IMG/VR virus record: IMGVR_UViG_3300035158_000526
Location: 1 to 32,779 of that record
DNA from: a virus
Direction: 5' to 3' (one strand)
DNA length: 32,779 nt
Shown in pieces: positions 1 through 6,487 of this stretch. The notes under the pieces are model-generated. The model was not told the DNA's origin. It did no database searches and was given only the letters and a program-made list of their open reading frames with translations. How positions within the stretch are numbered: position 1 is the stretch's first letter; each line of letters begins with the position of its first letter. The translations under genes were made by a program, and so were the position numbers.

Positions 1-210
1 TCAGATTGGTTACGTGCTCGAAAAAGATCCCCAGCGAGGCCTCGGCGTGGATCGACTCGACCTGACGCAAGGTTCCGTCACGGAGTTCGGCCACCGCGCC
101 CGAGCGGCCGTCCCCCACCCCGTCGAGCGAGATCACGGTCCAGTCTCCCGCTCCTGCCGTGAACGCCGCGGCGCACAGATGACAGTGGTGGTGATCGTAA
201 GCATGGACGG
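1..210 (-). pseudogene. Internal fragment of a NodU/CmcH-type carbamoyltransferase, truncated at both ends
   Basis: Reading the minus strand from about 208 to 2 gives an uninterrupted frame whose start resembles the N-terminal domain of NodU/HypF-type carbamoyltransferases: a His-rich motif (VHAYDHHHCHLCAAAF) followed by a hydrophobic strand and SLDGVGDG, the family's usual 'LDGVGE' stretch. A stop codon (218-220) lies just beyond the motif, so the protein's first ~100 residues are missing; the other end runs off the window. The first 180 bases contain 121 G/C (67%), unlike the rest of the window (about one third). A cellular carbamoyltransferase fragment fused to phage DNA is best read as a chimeric assembly or recombination scar. 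The frame and motif are seen directly; the family is recognised from the motif only. Confidence 0.6.
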
Positions 211-378
211 AATAAAATCAAATGCGATTGGTGCCGCAAAATGCGGAAACACGAACGATCACACATTAAACGCCTCACAAAACACCTTGCATTTCATACA
301 GAAGATTTGCAAGCTCAAGAAGCTTTGGAGAAATATCAGAGTTTACTTAAAGATAATGTGCCGCGAAAGCGTCACTAA
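211..378 (+). CDS. C-terminal part of a small zinc-finger-like phage protein (5' end lost at the junction)
   Basis: From about 211 the frame encodes NKIKCDWCRKMRKHERSH and continues as a charged helical tail ending PRKRH at the TAA at 376-378. The C-x2-C pair followed by H-x3-H (HERSH) suggests a small zinc-binding knuckle. There is no convincing start: the frame runs back into the GC-rich segment, and the only later ATG (241) would remove the cysteines. I therefore read it as the remaining 3' end of a phage gene whose beginning lies beyond the junction. Function unknown. An overlapping longer frame (14-697) runs through the tRNA gene and is not credible. Confidence 0.5.
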   Translation, partial: NKIKCDWCRKMRKHERSHIKRLTKHLAFHTEDLQAQEALEKYQSLLKDNVPRKRH

Positions 379-404
379 GCGGTTTATCATCCAGCCGCTA
401 TGGT

Positions 405-480
405 TGCGGGCGGGAGGCAAGGCAGTCTCGTCGGTCTCATACGCCGGAAAAGATGGGTTCGATTCCCATGCCCGCTACCA
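405..480 (+). tRNA. tRNA-fMet (anticodon CAT), initiator type
   Basis: A 76-nt cloverleaf with encoded CCA. The acceptor is 405-411 with 470-476 (six pairs plus an unpaired T1/T72), the D stem GAG/CTC (414-416 with 427-429), the anticodon stem TCGGT/GCCGG (431-435 with 443-447) around loop CTCATAC with anticodon CAT at 438-440, and the T arm ATGGG-TTCGATT-CCCAT (453-469). Three features point to an initiator rather than elongator Met or Ile-CAT: the 1-72 mismatch, the A11-T24 D-stem pair (the other four tRNAs here have T11-A24), and G29-C41/G30-C40 followed by a T31-G39 wobble. The run CTCGTCGG-CTCATA also resembles bacterial initiator tRNA. Confidence 0.85.
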
Positions 481-707
481 TGAAAATAAGAAAGTTGGCA
501 GCAAACTCTGTCTGCTTTATTTCATCAGTCGGAGTCACAATCCACTTTGGATTCGATTCTCCGACACGGGATTCGAGCCCGTACGATCGTATGGTGAGGA
601 GCAATTGATATGCTTATCGGGCTTTATGCCACACTCCCCACATTATAATCTATTTTATAGGGGTCTTAAAGACATCATGCGCTCCTCTTTTTATTAAGGA
701 GAAAAGA
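481..707. other. Structured intergenic stretch with no supported gene
   Basis: No credible coding frame is visible here. The sequence is rich in inverted repeats. An outer 7-bp stem GTCGGAG/CTCCGAC (528-534 with 559-565) encloses a 5-bp stem AATCC/GGATT (539-543 with 549-553). Next comes ACGGG-ATTCGAG-CCCGT (566-582), which on the minus strand looks like a tRNA T arm (loop CTCGAAT). A perfect 10-nt palindrome TACGATCGTA spans 582-591, and GTGAGGAG/CTCCCCAC (594-601 with 633-640, one mismatch) forms another possible stem. It could be a decayed tRNA cluster or an unrecognised small RNA; I could not fold a complete tRNA on either strand. Confidence 0.4.
644..649 (+). promoter_or_regulatory. Possible promoter -10 box (TATAAT)
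   Basis: A perfect TATAAT lies about 60 bases before the small membrane-protein gene at 708, inside the only sizeable intergenic gap on the left side. At the expected -35 distance there is only a poor match (around 621-626, GCTTTA); a better TTGATA at 605-610 is too far away. It may drive the 708 gene, tRNA-Ala and the head genes, but the support is a single hexamer in AT-rich DNA. Confidence 0.3.
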
Positions 708-878
708 ATGGACTTAATTGGGCTTGTGAAGGATAAAGGGTTTTATACATTTTTAGCTATTGTTGTTGCGGCAGTGATAGGTTTAGCAAACCCAGGATTT
801 GTTGATTGGGTTTTGATTATCGGTGGTCTGGCAGGAGTAGCAGGAGTTTTGTATAAAATTTTCGTTGAACATAAATAA
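708..878 (+). CDS. Small two-helix membrane protein, holin-like
   Basis: A 56-residue protein beginning MDLIGLVKDKGFYTF. A strong ribosome binding site (AAGGAG, 696-701) sits 6 bases before the ATG. Two hydrophobic segments, roughly residues 13-28 (FLAIVVAAVIGLANPG region) and 34-51 (WVLIIGGLAGVAGVLY region), are separated by a short polar turn, and the C-terminus is charged (EHK). Size and topology fit a small phage holin or other membrane protein, but no family is recognised. The stop codon is followed after one base by tRNA-Ala. Confidence 0.7.
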   Translation: MDLIGLVKDKGFYTFLAIVVAAVIGLANPGFVDWVLIIGGLAGVAGVLYKIFVEHK

Positions 879-879
879 T

Positions 880-955
880 GGGCTGGTAGTATTAATGGGA
901 AAACGTCAGCCTTGCAAGCTGGAAGATGTGAGTTCAAATCTCACCTAGTCCACCA
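880..955 (+). tRNA. tRNA-Ala (anticodon TGC)
   Basis: A 76-nt cloverleaf with encoded CCA (953-955). Acceptor GGGCTGG (880-886) pairs with CTAGTCC (945-951) and contains the G3-T70 wobble, the classic alanine identity element, with A73. Anticodon stem TCAGC/GCTGG surrounds loop CTTGCAA (anticodon TGC). T arm GTGAG-TTCAAAT-CTCAC. The D stem is weak, with one A-A mismatch. It starts one base after the preceding stop codon, and its final A is also the first base of the AAGGA ribosome binding site of the next gene. Confidence 0.9.
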
Positions 956-964
956 AGGAATAAT

Positions 965-2233
965 ATGATAATTACTGCAGATATATGGAAACAGATTTTA
1001 CCTCAGCTAGAAGAAGCAGATAAAGCTCTAACTCAGAAAGCTTATCGCGACATTGCGATGACAGCTCAGACAAATGTTTTCTTTATGATGGGAATGGAAA
1101 ATCCTGAATTGATGCAAGCTGGATTTGCTGAGTATAATAAAATTCTGGCTTCTTTTCGAACAGACATGACTGATCTTGTTGCAAAGTTTCGAGCGGGACG
1201 TCTTACTCCATCTCAAACATTGGCGAATGCAAAAAACATATTTGGAAATAGATACCAGGAAATGTTTCGAGCTGGTACAATGGCAATTGGGAATCCATAT
1301 TACCAAGATATTGGAATGACTCGAAAAGACTTTGCTTTTTTAAATAAAGCTAGACGACATGAATTGAGATATTTAAAACGATTTCTGGCTGATATAAGAA
1401 ATCCTGCTCATAAACCTGTCCGACATCCTTATTCTCAGAGAGCTAAATATTATGCTGAATCTGGAAAAGCTCAATTCTATAATGGAATGGTAGCTGGAGC
1501 GGGAACTAAAATGGATATCTATTGGGTTCTAGGAGCGCCTCAGACAAAACATTGTGATGTTTGCCCAATATATCACGATGGCAGTCCTTATACCTGGGAG
1601 AGTCTTCCTACAGTCCCTAGAGGCGGTGATACTCCTTGCTTGTGGAAATGTTATTGTCATTTAGAGATGAGACCAAAAACAAAGGCGAAAACAGTCAGTT
1701 TGGCGGGAAGTGCGACAGACGCGGCATTAGTAGCTCCAGGTCGTTTTGCTAGAATTTTCGATTCTAAAGGACAACAAATTGGTGGGGCAGTTCAGGCAGA
1801 TTTTGAAGCGATGTATGCAGAAATGTATAAAGCTCGTCAGATGGTTGAAATTACAACTGGAGCGGAAAAGGCAAGTTGGATTGCAACAAGACGGCGATTA
1901 AATCAAGCAATTATTGAACGTGCTAAAGGTGGACAATATCGAGTGGTTCCAACGGTGTCAGTAAAGGATTTAGTTGAAACAGTAAAGATGGCTGAAGAGA
2001 GTGGAGGAAGATTAGTTGATTTTCTCCAAATTGGGGTAGCTGATGAATTGCTTTTTGTTCGATCGGATTATTCATCGGCTGGTTCTGTTTTTGAAAGAGG
2101 AAATCGATTATGGTTTCAATCTCCTTCAGGAGTAGAATTGGAAATCCAAAATGAGTCAGATATATTGTTTTTACTTGGTGCTCGATCAGATACGGCTACT
2201 ACGGTTATTGGTGGAGAAGGTGGAGGAACATAA
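965..2233 (+). CDS. Phage head morphogenesis (minor head) protein, SPP1 gp7 / Mu gpF family
   Basis: 422 residues. The central region (about 165-235) carries the family's cysteine signature: a helix with YAESGKAQFYNG, then HCDVCPIYHDG (C197 and C200), SLPTVPRGGDTPC and KCYCHLEMRP. This matches the Cys/His-rich minor head proteins (SPP1 gp7/Mu F type) that ride in the procapsid next to the portal and affect DNA injection; they are normally coded just after the portal gene, which would lie left of this window. The N-terminal 150 residues are mostly helical. The start ATG has AAGGA 5 bases upstream, partly made of the tRNA-Ala 3' end. The stop overlaps the next ATG by one base (TAATG). Confidence 0.82.
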   Translation: MIITADIWKQILPQLEEADKALTQKAYRDIAMTAQTNVFFMMGMENPELMQAGFAEYNKILASFRTDMTDLVAKFRAGRLTPSQTLANAKNIFGNRYQEMFRAGTMAIGNPYYQDIGMTRKDFAFLNKARRHELRYLKRFLADIRNPAHKPVRHPYSQRAKYYAESGKAQFYNGMVAGAGTKMDIYWVLGAPQTKHCDVCPIYHDGSPYTWESLPTVPRGGDTPCLWKCYCHLEMRPKTKAKTVSLAGSATDAALVAPGRFARIFDSKGQQIGGAVQADFEAMYAEMYKARQMVEITTGAEKASWIATRRRLNQAIIERAKGGQYRVVPTVSVKDLVETVKMAEESGGRLVDFLQIGVADELLFVRSDYSSAGSVFERGNRLWFQSPSGVELEIQNESDILFLLGARSDTATTVIGGEGGGT

Positions 2234-2457
2234 TGCCTGATGTTGTAATTCGTTTTTCTGACATTCCTCTTCAGAGTGACCCAAGAAAATTTAAAAAATT
2301 CTATATGAAAGTTCTTAGGAATAAGGATTTATATAAAGAATTTTTAGAAATATACGATGAAGTGGTAGAAGAAGGTTCTCCTATTCCTGTTAAGATAACG
2401 TGGATTAGATTTCGAGAAAGGTATAAATCGGAAGATGGAAACTGGGTACCTAAATGA
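2233..2457 (+). CDS. Small hypothetical phage protein
   Basis: 74 residues starting MPDVVIRFSDIPLQ, with no hydrophobic segment and no motif I recognise; mixed charge, ending RERYKSEDGNWVPK. It starts on the last base of the head-protein stop and ends overlapping the next start by 4 bases, so it is translated as part of the same chain. Likely genuine because of this coupling and the codon use shared with its neighbours, but no role can be given. Confidence 0.65.
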   Translation: MPDVVIRFSDIPLQSDPRKFKKFYMKVLRNKDLYKEFLEIYDEVVEEGSPIPVKITWIRFRERYKSEDGNWVPK

Positions 2458-2642
2458 TCAATCGAAGACGTATTGTCAAAACAATAGTATACCGCATTTG
2501 CAGTGCACTAATTACGGTAATCATAGTTTTTATTGTTATAGGAAGAATCGATATAGCAGGAATCATTGGAGGGATAACAACGGTGGTTAAAACGATTTGG
2601 TATTATGTTTTCGAATCGTTATGGAAAAAGTGGAAATTATGA
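2454..2642 (+). CDS. DUF2061-like small membrane protein
   Basis: 62 residues: an Arg/Lys-rich N-terminus (MINRRRIVKTIVYRI), a hydrophobic helix (about 15-30), a short turn, a glycine-containing second helix (about 34-50), then YYVFESLWKKWKL. The pattern KTxxxR...G...GGIxxxxKxxxYYxxExxW resembles DUF2061 membrane proteins found in bacteria and phages; their function is unknown. It lies directly before the amidase, whose ATG overlaps this stop (ATGA at 2639-2642). A holin-like or envelope role beside the endolysin is possible but is only inference. Confidence 0.72.
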   Translation: MINRRRIVKTIVYRICSALITVIIVFIVIGRIDIAGIIGGITTVVKTIWYYVFESLWKKWKL

Positions 2643-3301
2643 GAACGAAGATTATGTTTGACCCGGGTCATGGTGGAAAAGACCCAGGAGCAATTGGTCA
2701 TTACGAAATTGTACATCGTGACGTTCCATATGGACATAATAATTATGAAGATGTAGAAGTTAAAGAAAAAGATTTAACTCTCAGAATTGGCCGATACATT
2801 CGTCGATTAATTGTTCGAAGGAATTATCCTATACTTCCACTTCTTACAAGAAACCGAGACTATTATGTTAGTTTAAAAAAGAGATGTTTCGATGCGAACT
2901 ATATGGTAACTCCATCTGGTTCGGTTATGTCAGCAGATTATTTTGTTTCTATACATCATAATGCCAGACCAAGACCTGGCAAATATGGAATTGAATTGGA
3001 AGCGTGGCATTGTCCAGGTTCGGCGATTGGCTACAAACTCTCAGAAGTTATTCTTAATGAAGTTCTTAAATATTTGAACCAATATTCAGATATGCCAGTT
3101 TGGAATAGAGGAGTAAAATCGAAAGCGTTTTATGTTTTGAAACATACTAAAATGCCAGCGACGCTTCTAGAACTTGGCTTCGTGAGCGATTCGGAAGAAG
3201 CTAAGTTTTTGCATAAACGGAGAAGCCAGAAGATTCTGGCTGTAGGGATAGTAAATGGAGTTATGCGCTATCTCGATCCAAACTATACTTATGTAGGATA
3301 A
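2639..3301 (+). CDS. N-acetylmuramoyl-L-alanine amidase (endolysin), Amidase_3 family
   Basis: 220 residues. The zinc-amidase signature is complete: FDPGHGGKDPGA (His11), a following glutamate in EVKEKDLTL (Glu43), VSIHHNA (His106) and LLELGFVSD near the C-terminus supplying the catalytic Glu. These enzymes cleave the amide bond between MurNAc and the peptide stem of peptidoglycan, so the protein is the likely lysis enzyme, or possibly a virion-associated cell-wall enzyme. The catalytic domain fills the protein; there is no cell-wall-binding domain and no signal peptide. I chose ATG 2639, overlapping the DUF2061 stop, over the upstream in-frame ATG (2621) because conserved sequence begins just after it. 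Confidence 0.9.
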   Translation: MRTKIMFDPGHGGKDPGAIGHYEIVHRDVPYGHNNYEDVEVKEKDLTLRIGRYIRRLIVRRNYPILPLLTRNRDYYVSLKKRCFDANYMVTPSGSVMSADYFVSIHHNARPRPGKYGIELEAWHCPGSAIGYKLSEVILNEVLKYLNQYSDMPVWNRGVKSKAFYVLKHTKMPATLLELGFVSDSEEAKFLHKRRSQKILAVGIVNGVMRYLDPNYTYVG

Positions 3302-3305
3302 ACAT

Positions 3306-4625
3306 ATGAGTTTATGGAAAAAAGAATGGAAAGCATATCTTACTAAACGTGTGAAGAAAGATAAGATTCATCCTTATGATGTTTGGCAAGAAATGCTTAA
3401 GATGTTCAGTGATTTTAAAAAGTCTTATGCAAATGTTCGAACTTGGTTATATGATAATCAGATCGGATATGCGGGATTAGTTAAAAAAGAAGATCAAGAG
3501 AAAAAGAAACCAAAACCAGTAAAAGAAAAAGTCAAAGACGATGTTGAGCAACACAAATTAAAACAGAAATTAAGTGAAGTTCAAGAAAAATATCAAGTTC
3601 TCGCAAGAGAAAAAGCTTTAGGAGATCGGATTGAACAAGTTCTTAGAGACGAATTAAAAGCATTGCTAAAAGTCAACGTAGTATGGAGAGCTCCTCAAGT
3701 TAGGAAAGAAACTACGACAAAAGAAATTGCTACATTGCTATTGGGTGATTTGCATATTGGAGAAAAAGTTAGCCGAGAAGAAGTTTATGGATTTGGTGAA
3801 TATAATTTTGATATTTTTGCAAAACGATTGAAGTTTTTATCAGAGTCAATTAAAAGTATTACGATGCGGAAGTTGAAAGGCTATTGGATTGACAAGCTCG
3901 TTATCTTTGGTTTAGGAGATATGGTTTCAGGTCGCATTCATGAAGAGATTATTGAGAATGCAGAGGACATTGTTTTCCAAGTTATGAATGGGGCTTTTGT
4001 TACAGCTCAATTTGTTTTGGAGCTGTCGAAGATGTTTAAAGAAATTGAAATTGATGGTGTTTTGGGAAATCATGGTCGAGTAAAACAGCGAGTATATTAC
4101 AAGAAGAGATATGTCAATTGGGACTATATGTTTTACCAAATGTTGGGAATGTTTTTGGCTAATAACGATAGGATTAAATGTAATTTTCCGAAATCATTTT
4201 TCCTTGTGAAGAAAATTCACAATTGGAGCTTTCTTGTTTTACATGGAGATCAGATTAGAAGTTGGATGAGAATACCATGGTACGGTATTGAAAGAATGAT
4301 GTGGCGATTGGGCGACTTATTGCAAGGGAAAGGAATTAACGTTCATTATCGTGTCCTTGGTCATTTTCATAACACTGGAGAACTTGATAAAGTTCCAGGA
4401 GAGATGGTTATTAATGGCTCGATGATTGGTGGAACGGAATATTCATTAATCAATATGGCAGCATTTGATAGACCGACTCAATTGTTTTTTGGTGTTCATG
4501 AAGATATAGGTATGACTTGGAGATACCCATTAAGATTAGATTTACCTGGAGTCGATAAAGTTGTACCATATAAATATAACCAAACATTGGATGCTGCTAA
4601 ATACATGAAGGAATTTTTAAAATAA
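3306..4625 (+). CDS. Calcineurin-like metallophosphoesterase with a coiled-coil N-terminus
   Basis: 439 residues. The N-terminal ~135 residues are charged and helical, including a Lys/Glu-rich linker. The catalytic domain follows with the standard two-metal motifs in order: GDLHIG (about 147-152), GLGDMVSG, GNHGR (about 254-258), LHGDQ and GHFHNTG (about 350). This fold includes SbcD/Mre11 nucleases and many phosphatases. Phages often carry such a protein near structural genes; nuclease or phosphatase activity cannot be decided from motifs. It ends in a TAATG overlap with the next gene. Confidence 0.88.
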   Translation: MSLWKKEWKAYLTKRVKKDKIHPYDVWQEMLKMFSDFKKSYANVRTWLYDNQIGYAGLVKKEDQEKKKPKPVKEKVKDDVEQHKLKQKLSEVQEKYQVLAREKALGDRIEQVLRDELKALLKVNVVWRAPQVRKETTTKEIATLLLGDLHIGEKVSREEVYGFGEYNFDIFAKRLKFLSESIKSITMRKLKGYWIDKLVIFGLGDMVSGRIHEEIIENAEDIVFQVMNGAFVTAQFVLELSKMFKEIEIDGVLGNHGRVKQRVYYKKRYVNWDYMFYQMLGMFLANNDRIKCNFPKSFFLVKKIHNWSFLVLHGDQIRSWMRIPWYGIERMMWRLGDLLQGKGINVHYRVLGHFHNTGELDKVPGEMVINGSMIGGTEYSLINMAAFDRPTQLFFGVHEDIGMTWRYPLRLDLPGVDKVVPYKYNQTLDAAKYMKEFLK

Positions 4626-4999
4626 TGTTGATAGTTAAAATCTTTTCAAATGATAAAGAGATCGATGAGATTCGTATTTTAAATACTGGTAAAAAGTCTC
4701 TAGATGGTGATACGGTTTATCGAATTATTAAACCAGAAGGTCTTGAACAAAGGATAGTTTTATTGCATAGGCCGGAGAATGGATATGAGGTGCTTTTGAA
4801 TGGAGCATTACAAGCAATACATAGAAGTGGAGTGACTTTAAACACTCGTCGATTTCTTAAATCATTAGCTGAAGAAGGAAAAAAAGACAGTCTCGAGGTC
4901 GAAGTGGAGGAGACATTGCCCTGTCACGGCAAAGAAAGCGGGTTCAACTCCCGTCGGGACTGCCAAGATAAAAAGAAAAAGAACGAGAATGTTCATTAA
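4625..4999 (+). CDS. Hypothetical protein whose 3' end reads through a tRNA gene
   Basis: 124 residues. The first ~85 (MLIVKIFSNDKEIDEIRIL onward) look like a compact mostly beta domain with an unremarkable phage composition. Residues 89-114 are simply the translation of tRNA-Asp (4889-4965), and the frame ends 34 bases after that tRNA. The ancestral gene probably ended near residue 85-90, and the tRNA has been inserted at or fused to its 3' end without breaking the frame. No family is recognised. The start is coupled to the preceding stop (TAATG). Confidence 0.62.
   Translation: MLIVKIFSNDKEIDEIRILNTGKKSLDGDTVYRIIKPEGLEQRIVLLHRPENGYEVLLNGALQAIHRSGVTLNTRRFLKSLAEEGKKDSLEVEVEETLPCHGKESGFNSRRDCQDKKKKNENVH
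4889..4965 (+). tRNA. tRNA-Asp (anticodon GTC)
   Basis: A 77-nt cloverleaf with encoded CCA. Acceptor AGTCTCG/CGGGACT (4889-4895 with 4955-4961) is fully paired with one T-G wobble; D stem GTC/GAC; anticodon stem TTGCC/GGCAA is perfect around CTGTCAC (anticodon GTC); T arm GCGGG-TTCAACT-CCCGT. Discriminator G73 fits aspartate identity. The whole tRNA lies inside the 3' end of the open reading frame 4625-4999, on the same strand. Confidence 0.92.
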
Positions 5000-5001
5000 A
5001 C

Positions 5002-5076
5002 AGGTTGATGGTGTAATGGCTAACATCTTCGGCTCCAACCCGAAGGCTCTGGGTTCGAATCCTAGTCGACCTGCCA
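5002..5076 (+). tRNA. tRNA-Trp (anticodon CCA)
   Basis: A 75-nt cloverleaf with encoded CCA. Acceptor AGGTTGA/TCGACCT (5002-5008 with 5066-5072), anticodon stem TTCGG/CCGAA perfect around CTCCAAC (anticodon CCA), T arm CTGGG-TTCGAAT-CCTAG, discriminator G73 as expected for tryptophan. It lies 36 bases after tRNA-Asp and 19 bases before the next gene, whose ribosome binding site (GGAG) lies between. Confidence 0.92.
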
Positions 5077-5095
5077 AATAAAATTGGAGATTTAA

Positions 5096-5590
5096 ATGCC
5101 TTATATTAAAAAAACGGATAGAAAAAAATTCGATGCAATCGTTTCAAAAATTAGACAATTATCAGTTAAATATGGACAGGATAACGTTTGGGGAACAATT
5201 CTTGAACGTTTCTGTAAGAATTTTATTGAACCTTCGTACAATAATTACAAAAACTTCTTAGGTGAAATCACTGAAAGCGCACATGAAATCATTCGGCGGT
5301 ATAAATTGACTGCAAATCCTTACGATACGTTGGGAGATTTTTATCAGAAACCTGATGGAGATTTATCGGAAGAAGAAAAAGGAATGATGGACGATATATT
5401 CAAATTAATGAGTAAAGAAGTTAAAGTGAATGGTGATTTAAATTATTGTATTTTTGCTTATGCTGTCCGACATTCATCTAATCTTGATAGATTCGTTCAA
5501 GGGCTTTTGGCGACTGCTCGGTCATTAAGATTAGAAATTTTGGCGCCTTATGAAGACCTCAAAATAAAAGAGAATGGAGATGTGGAGTGA
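5096..5590 (+). CDS. Phage protein with a conserved PYEDxKIxENGDV C-terminus (DUF6899-like)
   Basis: 164 residues. The N-terminus MPYIKKTDRKKFD, a central GDLNYCIFAYAVRH and the C-terminus LAPYEDLKIKENGDVE match a family of phage hypothetical proteins I know as DUF6899 (the number is from memory). Those proteins are usually 80-120 residues; this one has an extra helical insert of about 50 residues between the conserved ends. They are found across phages near structural or metabolic genes and have no established function. The binding site TTGGAGATTTAAATG precedes the start. Confidence 0.72.
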   Translation: MPYIKKTDRKKFDAIVSKIRQLSVKYGQDNVWGTILERFCKNFIEPSYNNYKNFLGEITESAHEIIRRYKLTANPYDTLGDFYQKPDGDLSEEEKGMMDDIFKLMSKEVKVNGDLNYCIFAYAVRHSSNLDRFVQGLLATARSLRLEILAPYEDLKIKENGDVE

Positions 5591-5591
5591 G

Positions 5592-5969
5592 ATGAAATTT
5601 AAAATATTTGAAAAGCATTCTTCAAAACTTCTTTCTTTATTGCTTGTTGCTTGTCTTATTGGAATTGGATACTTCATTGGCGTAATAACAGCGGATTCTG
5701 TTAAAGTTGATGGATTAAAATTTATTGATATTGAAAATGAATATATGAGGCTTTATACGTTTAAAAATGGTGACGCTTTATTTATTCAACATCCCGCTGC
5801 AGAAGTGAAAAAGGGTGATTATGATTGGATAGTGGATAAGAATGGAAAAATTGCTTGTATCCAACAAGATAGCTGGAATTATGTTTTAATTTATATGGAC
5901 CCTGAATATCTTGATCAGCAAATTCCGAAGAAAGAAAAATCGAAAGGAAAACAAAGCTATACATATTAA
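5592..5969 (+). CDS. Membrane-anchored hypothetical protein
   Basis: 125 residues from ATG 5592, which follows the preceding stop by one base and has GGAG about 5 bases upstream; an earlier in-frame ATG at 5574 would overlap the previous gene. A transmembrane helix spans roughly residues 12-32 (LLSLLLVACLIGIGYFIGVI), followed by a soluble domain of about 75 residues and a Lys-rich tail (KKEKSKGKQSYTY). Domain and function are unknown. The single N-terminal helix implies attachment to the inner membrane. Confidence 0.65.
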   Translation: MKFKIFEKHSSKLLSLLLVACLIGIGYFIGVITADSVKVDGLKFIDIENEYMRLYTFKNGDALFIQHPAAEVKKGDYDWIVDKNGKIACIQQDSWNYVLIYMDPEYLDQQIPKKEKSKGKQSYTY

Positions 5970-5978
5970 GGAGAGATA

Positions 5979-6281
5979 ATGAAAAAAGAGATGAGAGAGA
6001 CTGACAATAGTCTATTTCCAAGAGGAAAAGATATTGATATTTCAAGTGAAATTTATAGAACTTACCGGTTTCCCGGTGGTGAAAAAATAAAAATAAACGA
6101 ACCAAAGACTTTAAGAGTCACTGATAATGGGCATCGGATAATCGATAGCCGAGGTAATTCTCACTATATTCCTTATGGTTGGATTCACATATTTTGGAAA
6201 GTTCGAGAAGGTGAGAGAAACTTTCATTATCAGAGATCAGATAAGGAGAAAGAACTACTTGTCGAAGAGGATAAGAAATAA
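5979..6281 (+). CDS. Hypothetical phage protein
   Basis: 100 residues with a strong binding site (AAGGAG) before ATG 5979. The middle (TYRFPGGEKIKINEPKTLRV, then DSRGNSHYIPYGWIHIFWK) looks like a small beta-rich domain of the kind common in uncharacterised phage proteins. No catalytic motif, no membrane segment, and a highly charged C-terminus. Function unknown. Confidence 0.65.
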   Translation: MKKEMRETDNSLFPRGKDIDISSEIYRTYRFPGGEKIKINEPKTLRVTDNGHRIIDSRGNSHYIPYGWIHIFWKVREGERNFHYQRSDKEKELLVEEDKK

Positions 6282-6286
6282 AAAAA

Positions 6287-6487
6287 ATGATGGGGTATCT
6301 TGTTCATCGTCCCAAACTAATGAAGTCTACAGAAAAATCTGTAGTTACTCGATTTGCGAGAAAATTAGAACCAAAAATAATTTGTGAATATGAAAAAGTC
6401 ACTGACGACTTATTTGTTATAAAAATAGATTTTGATAAAAAGAAAAGTTATGACTTATTTATTGAAAGATTTTGGGGAAAACAATGA
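6287..6487 (+). CDS. Small hypothetical protein
   Basis: 66 residues, starting MMGYLVHRPKLMKSTEK and ending SYDLFIERFWGKQ. The upstream sequence is A-rich without a good Shine-Dalgarno, so ATG 6287 or 6290 could be used. It ends overlapping the cupin start (ATGA at 6484-6487), which supports it as a translated member of the operon. No recognised domain. Confidence 0.55.
   Translation: MMGYLVHRPKLMKSTEKSVVTRFARKLEPKIICEYEKVTDDLFVIKIDFDKKKSYDLFIERFWGKQ

Noticed and set aside
528-590. A complete tRNA in the structured gap
   Set aside because: T-arm and acceptor-like stems exist but no anticodon arm, D arm or CCA could be placed in the normal order on either strand.
14-697. Plus-strand 227-codon open frame
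   Set aside because: It crosses the composition break and the initiator tRNA, and its composition changes midway; a different frame (211-378) gives a protein-like sequence.
4865-5077. Minus-strand 70-codon frame opposite tRNA-Asp and tRNA-Trp
   Set aside because: Its GFEPR-like peptides are the usual antisense translation of tRNA T arms; no binding site and opposite to all other genes.
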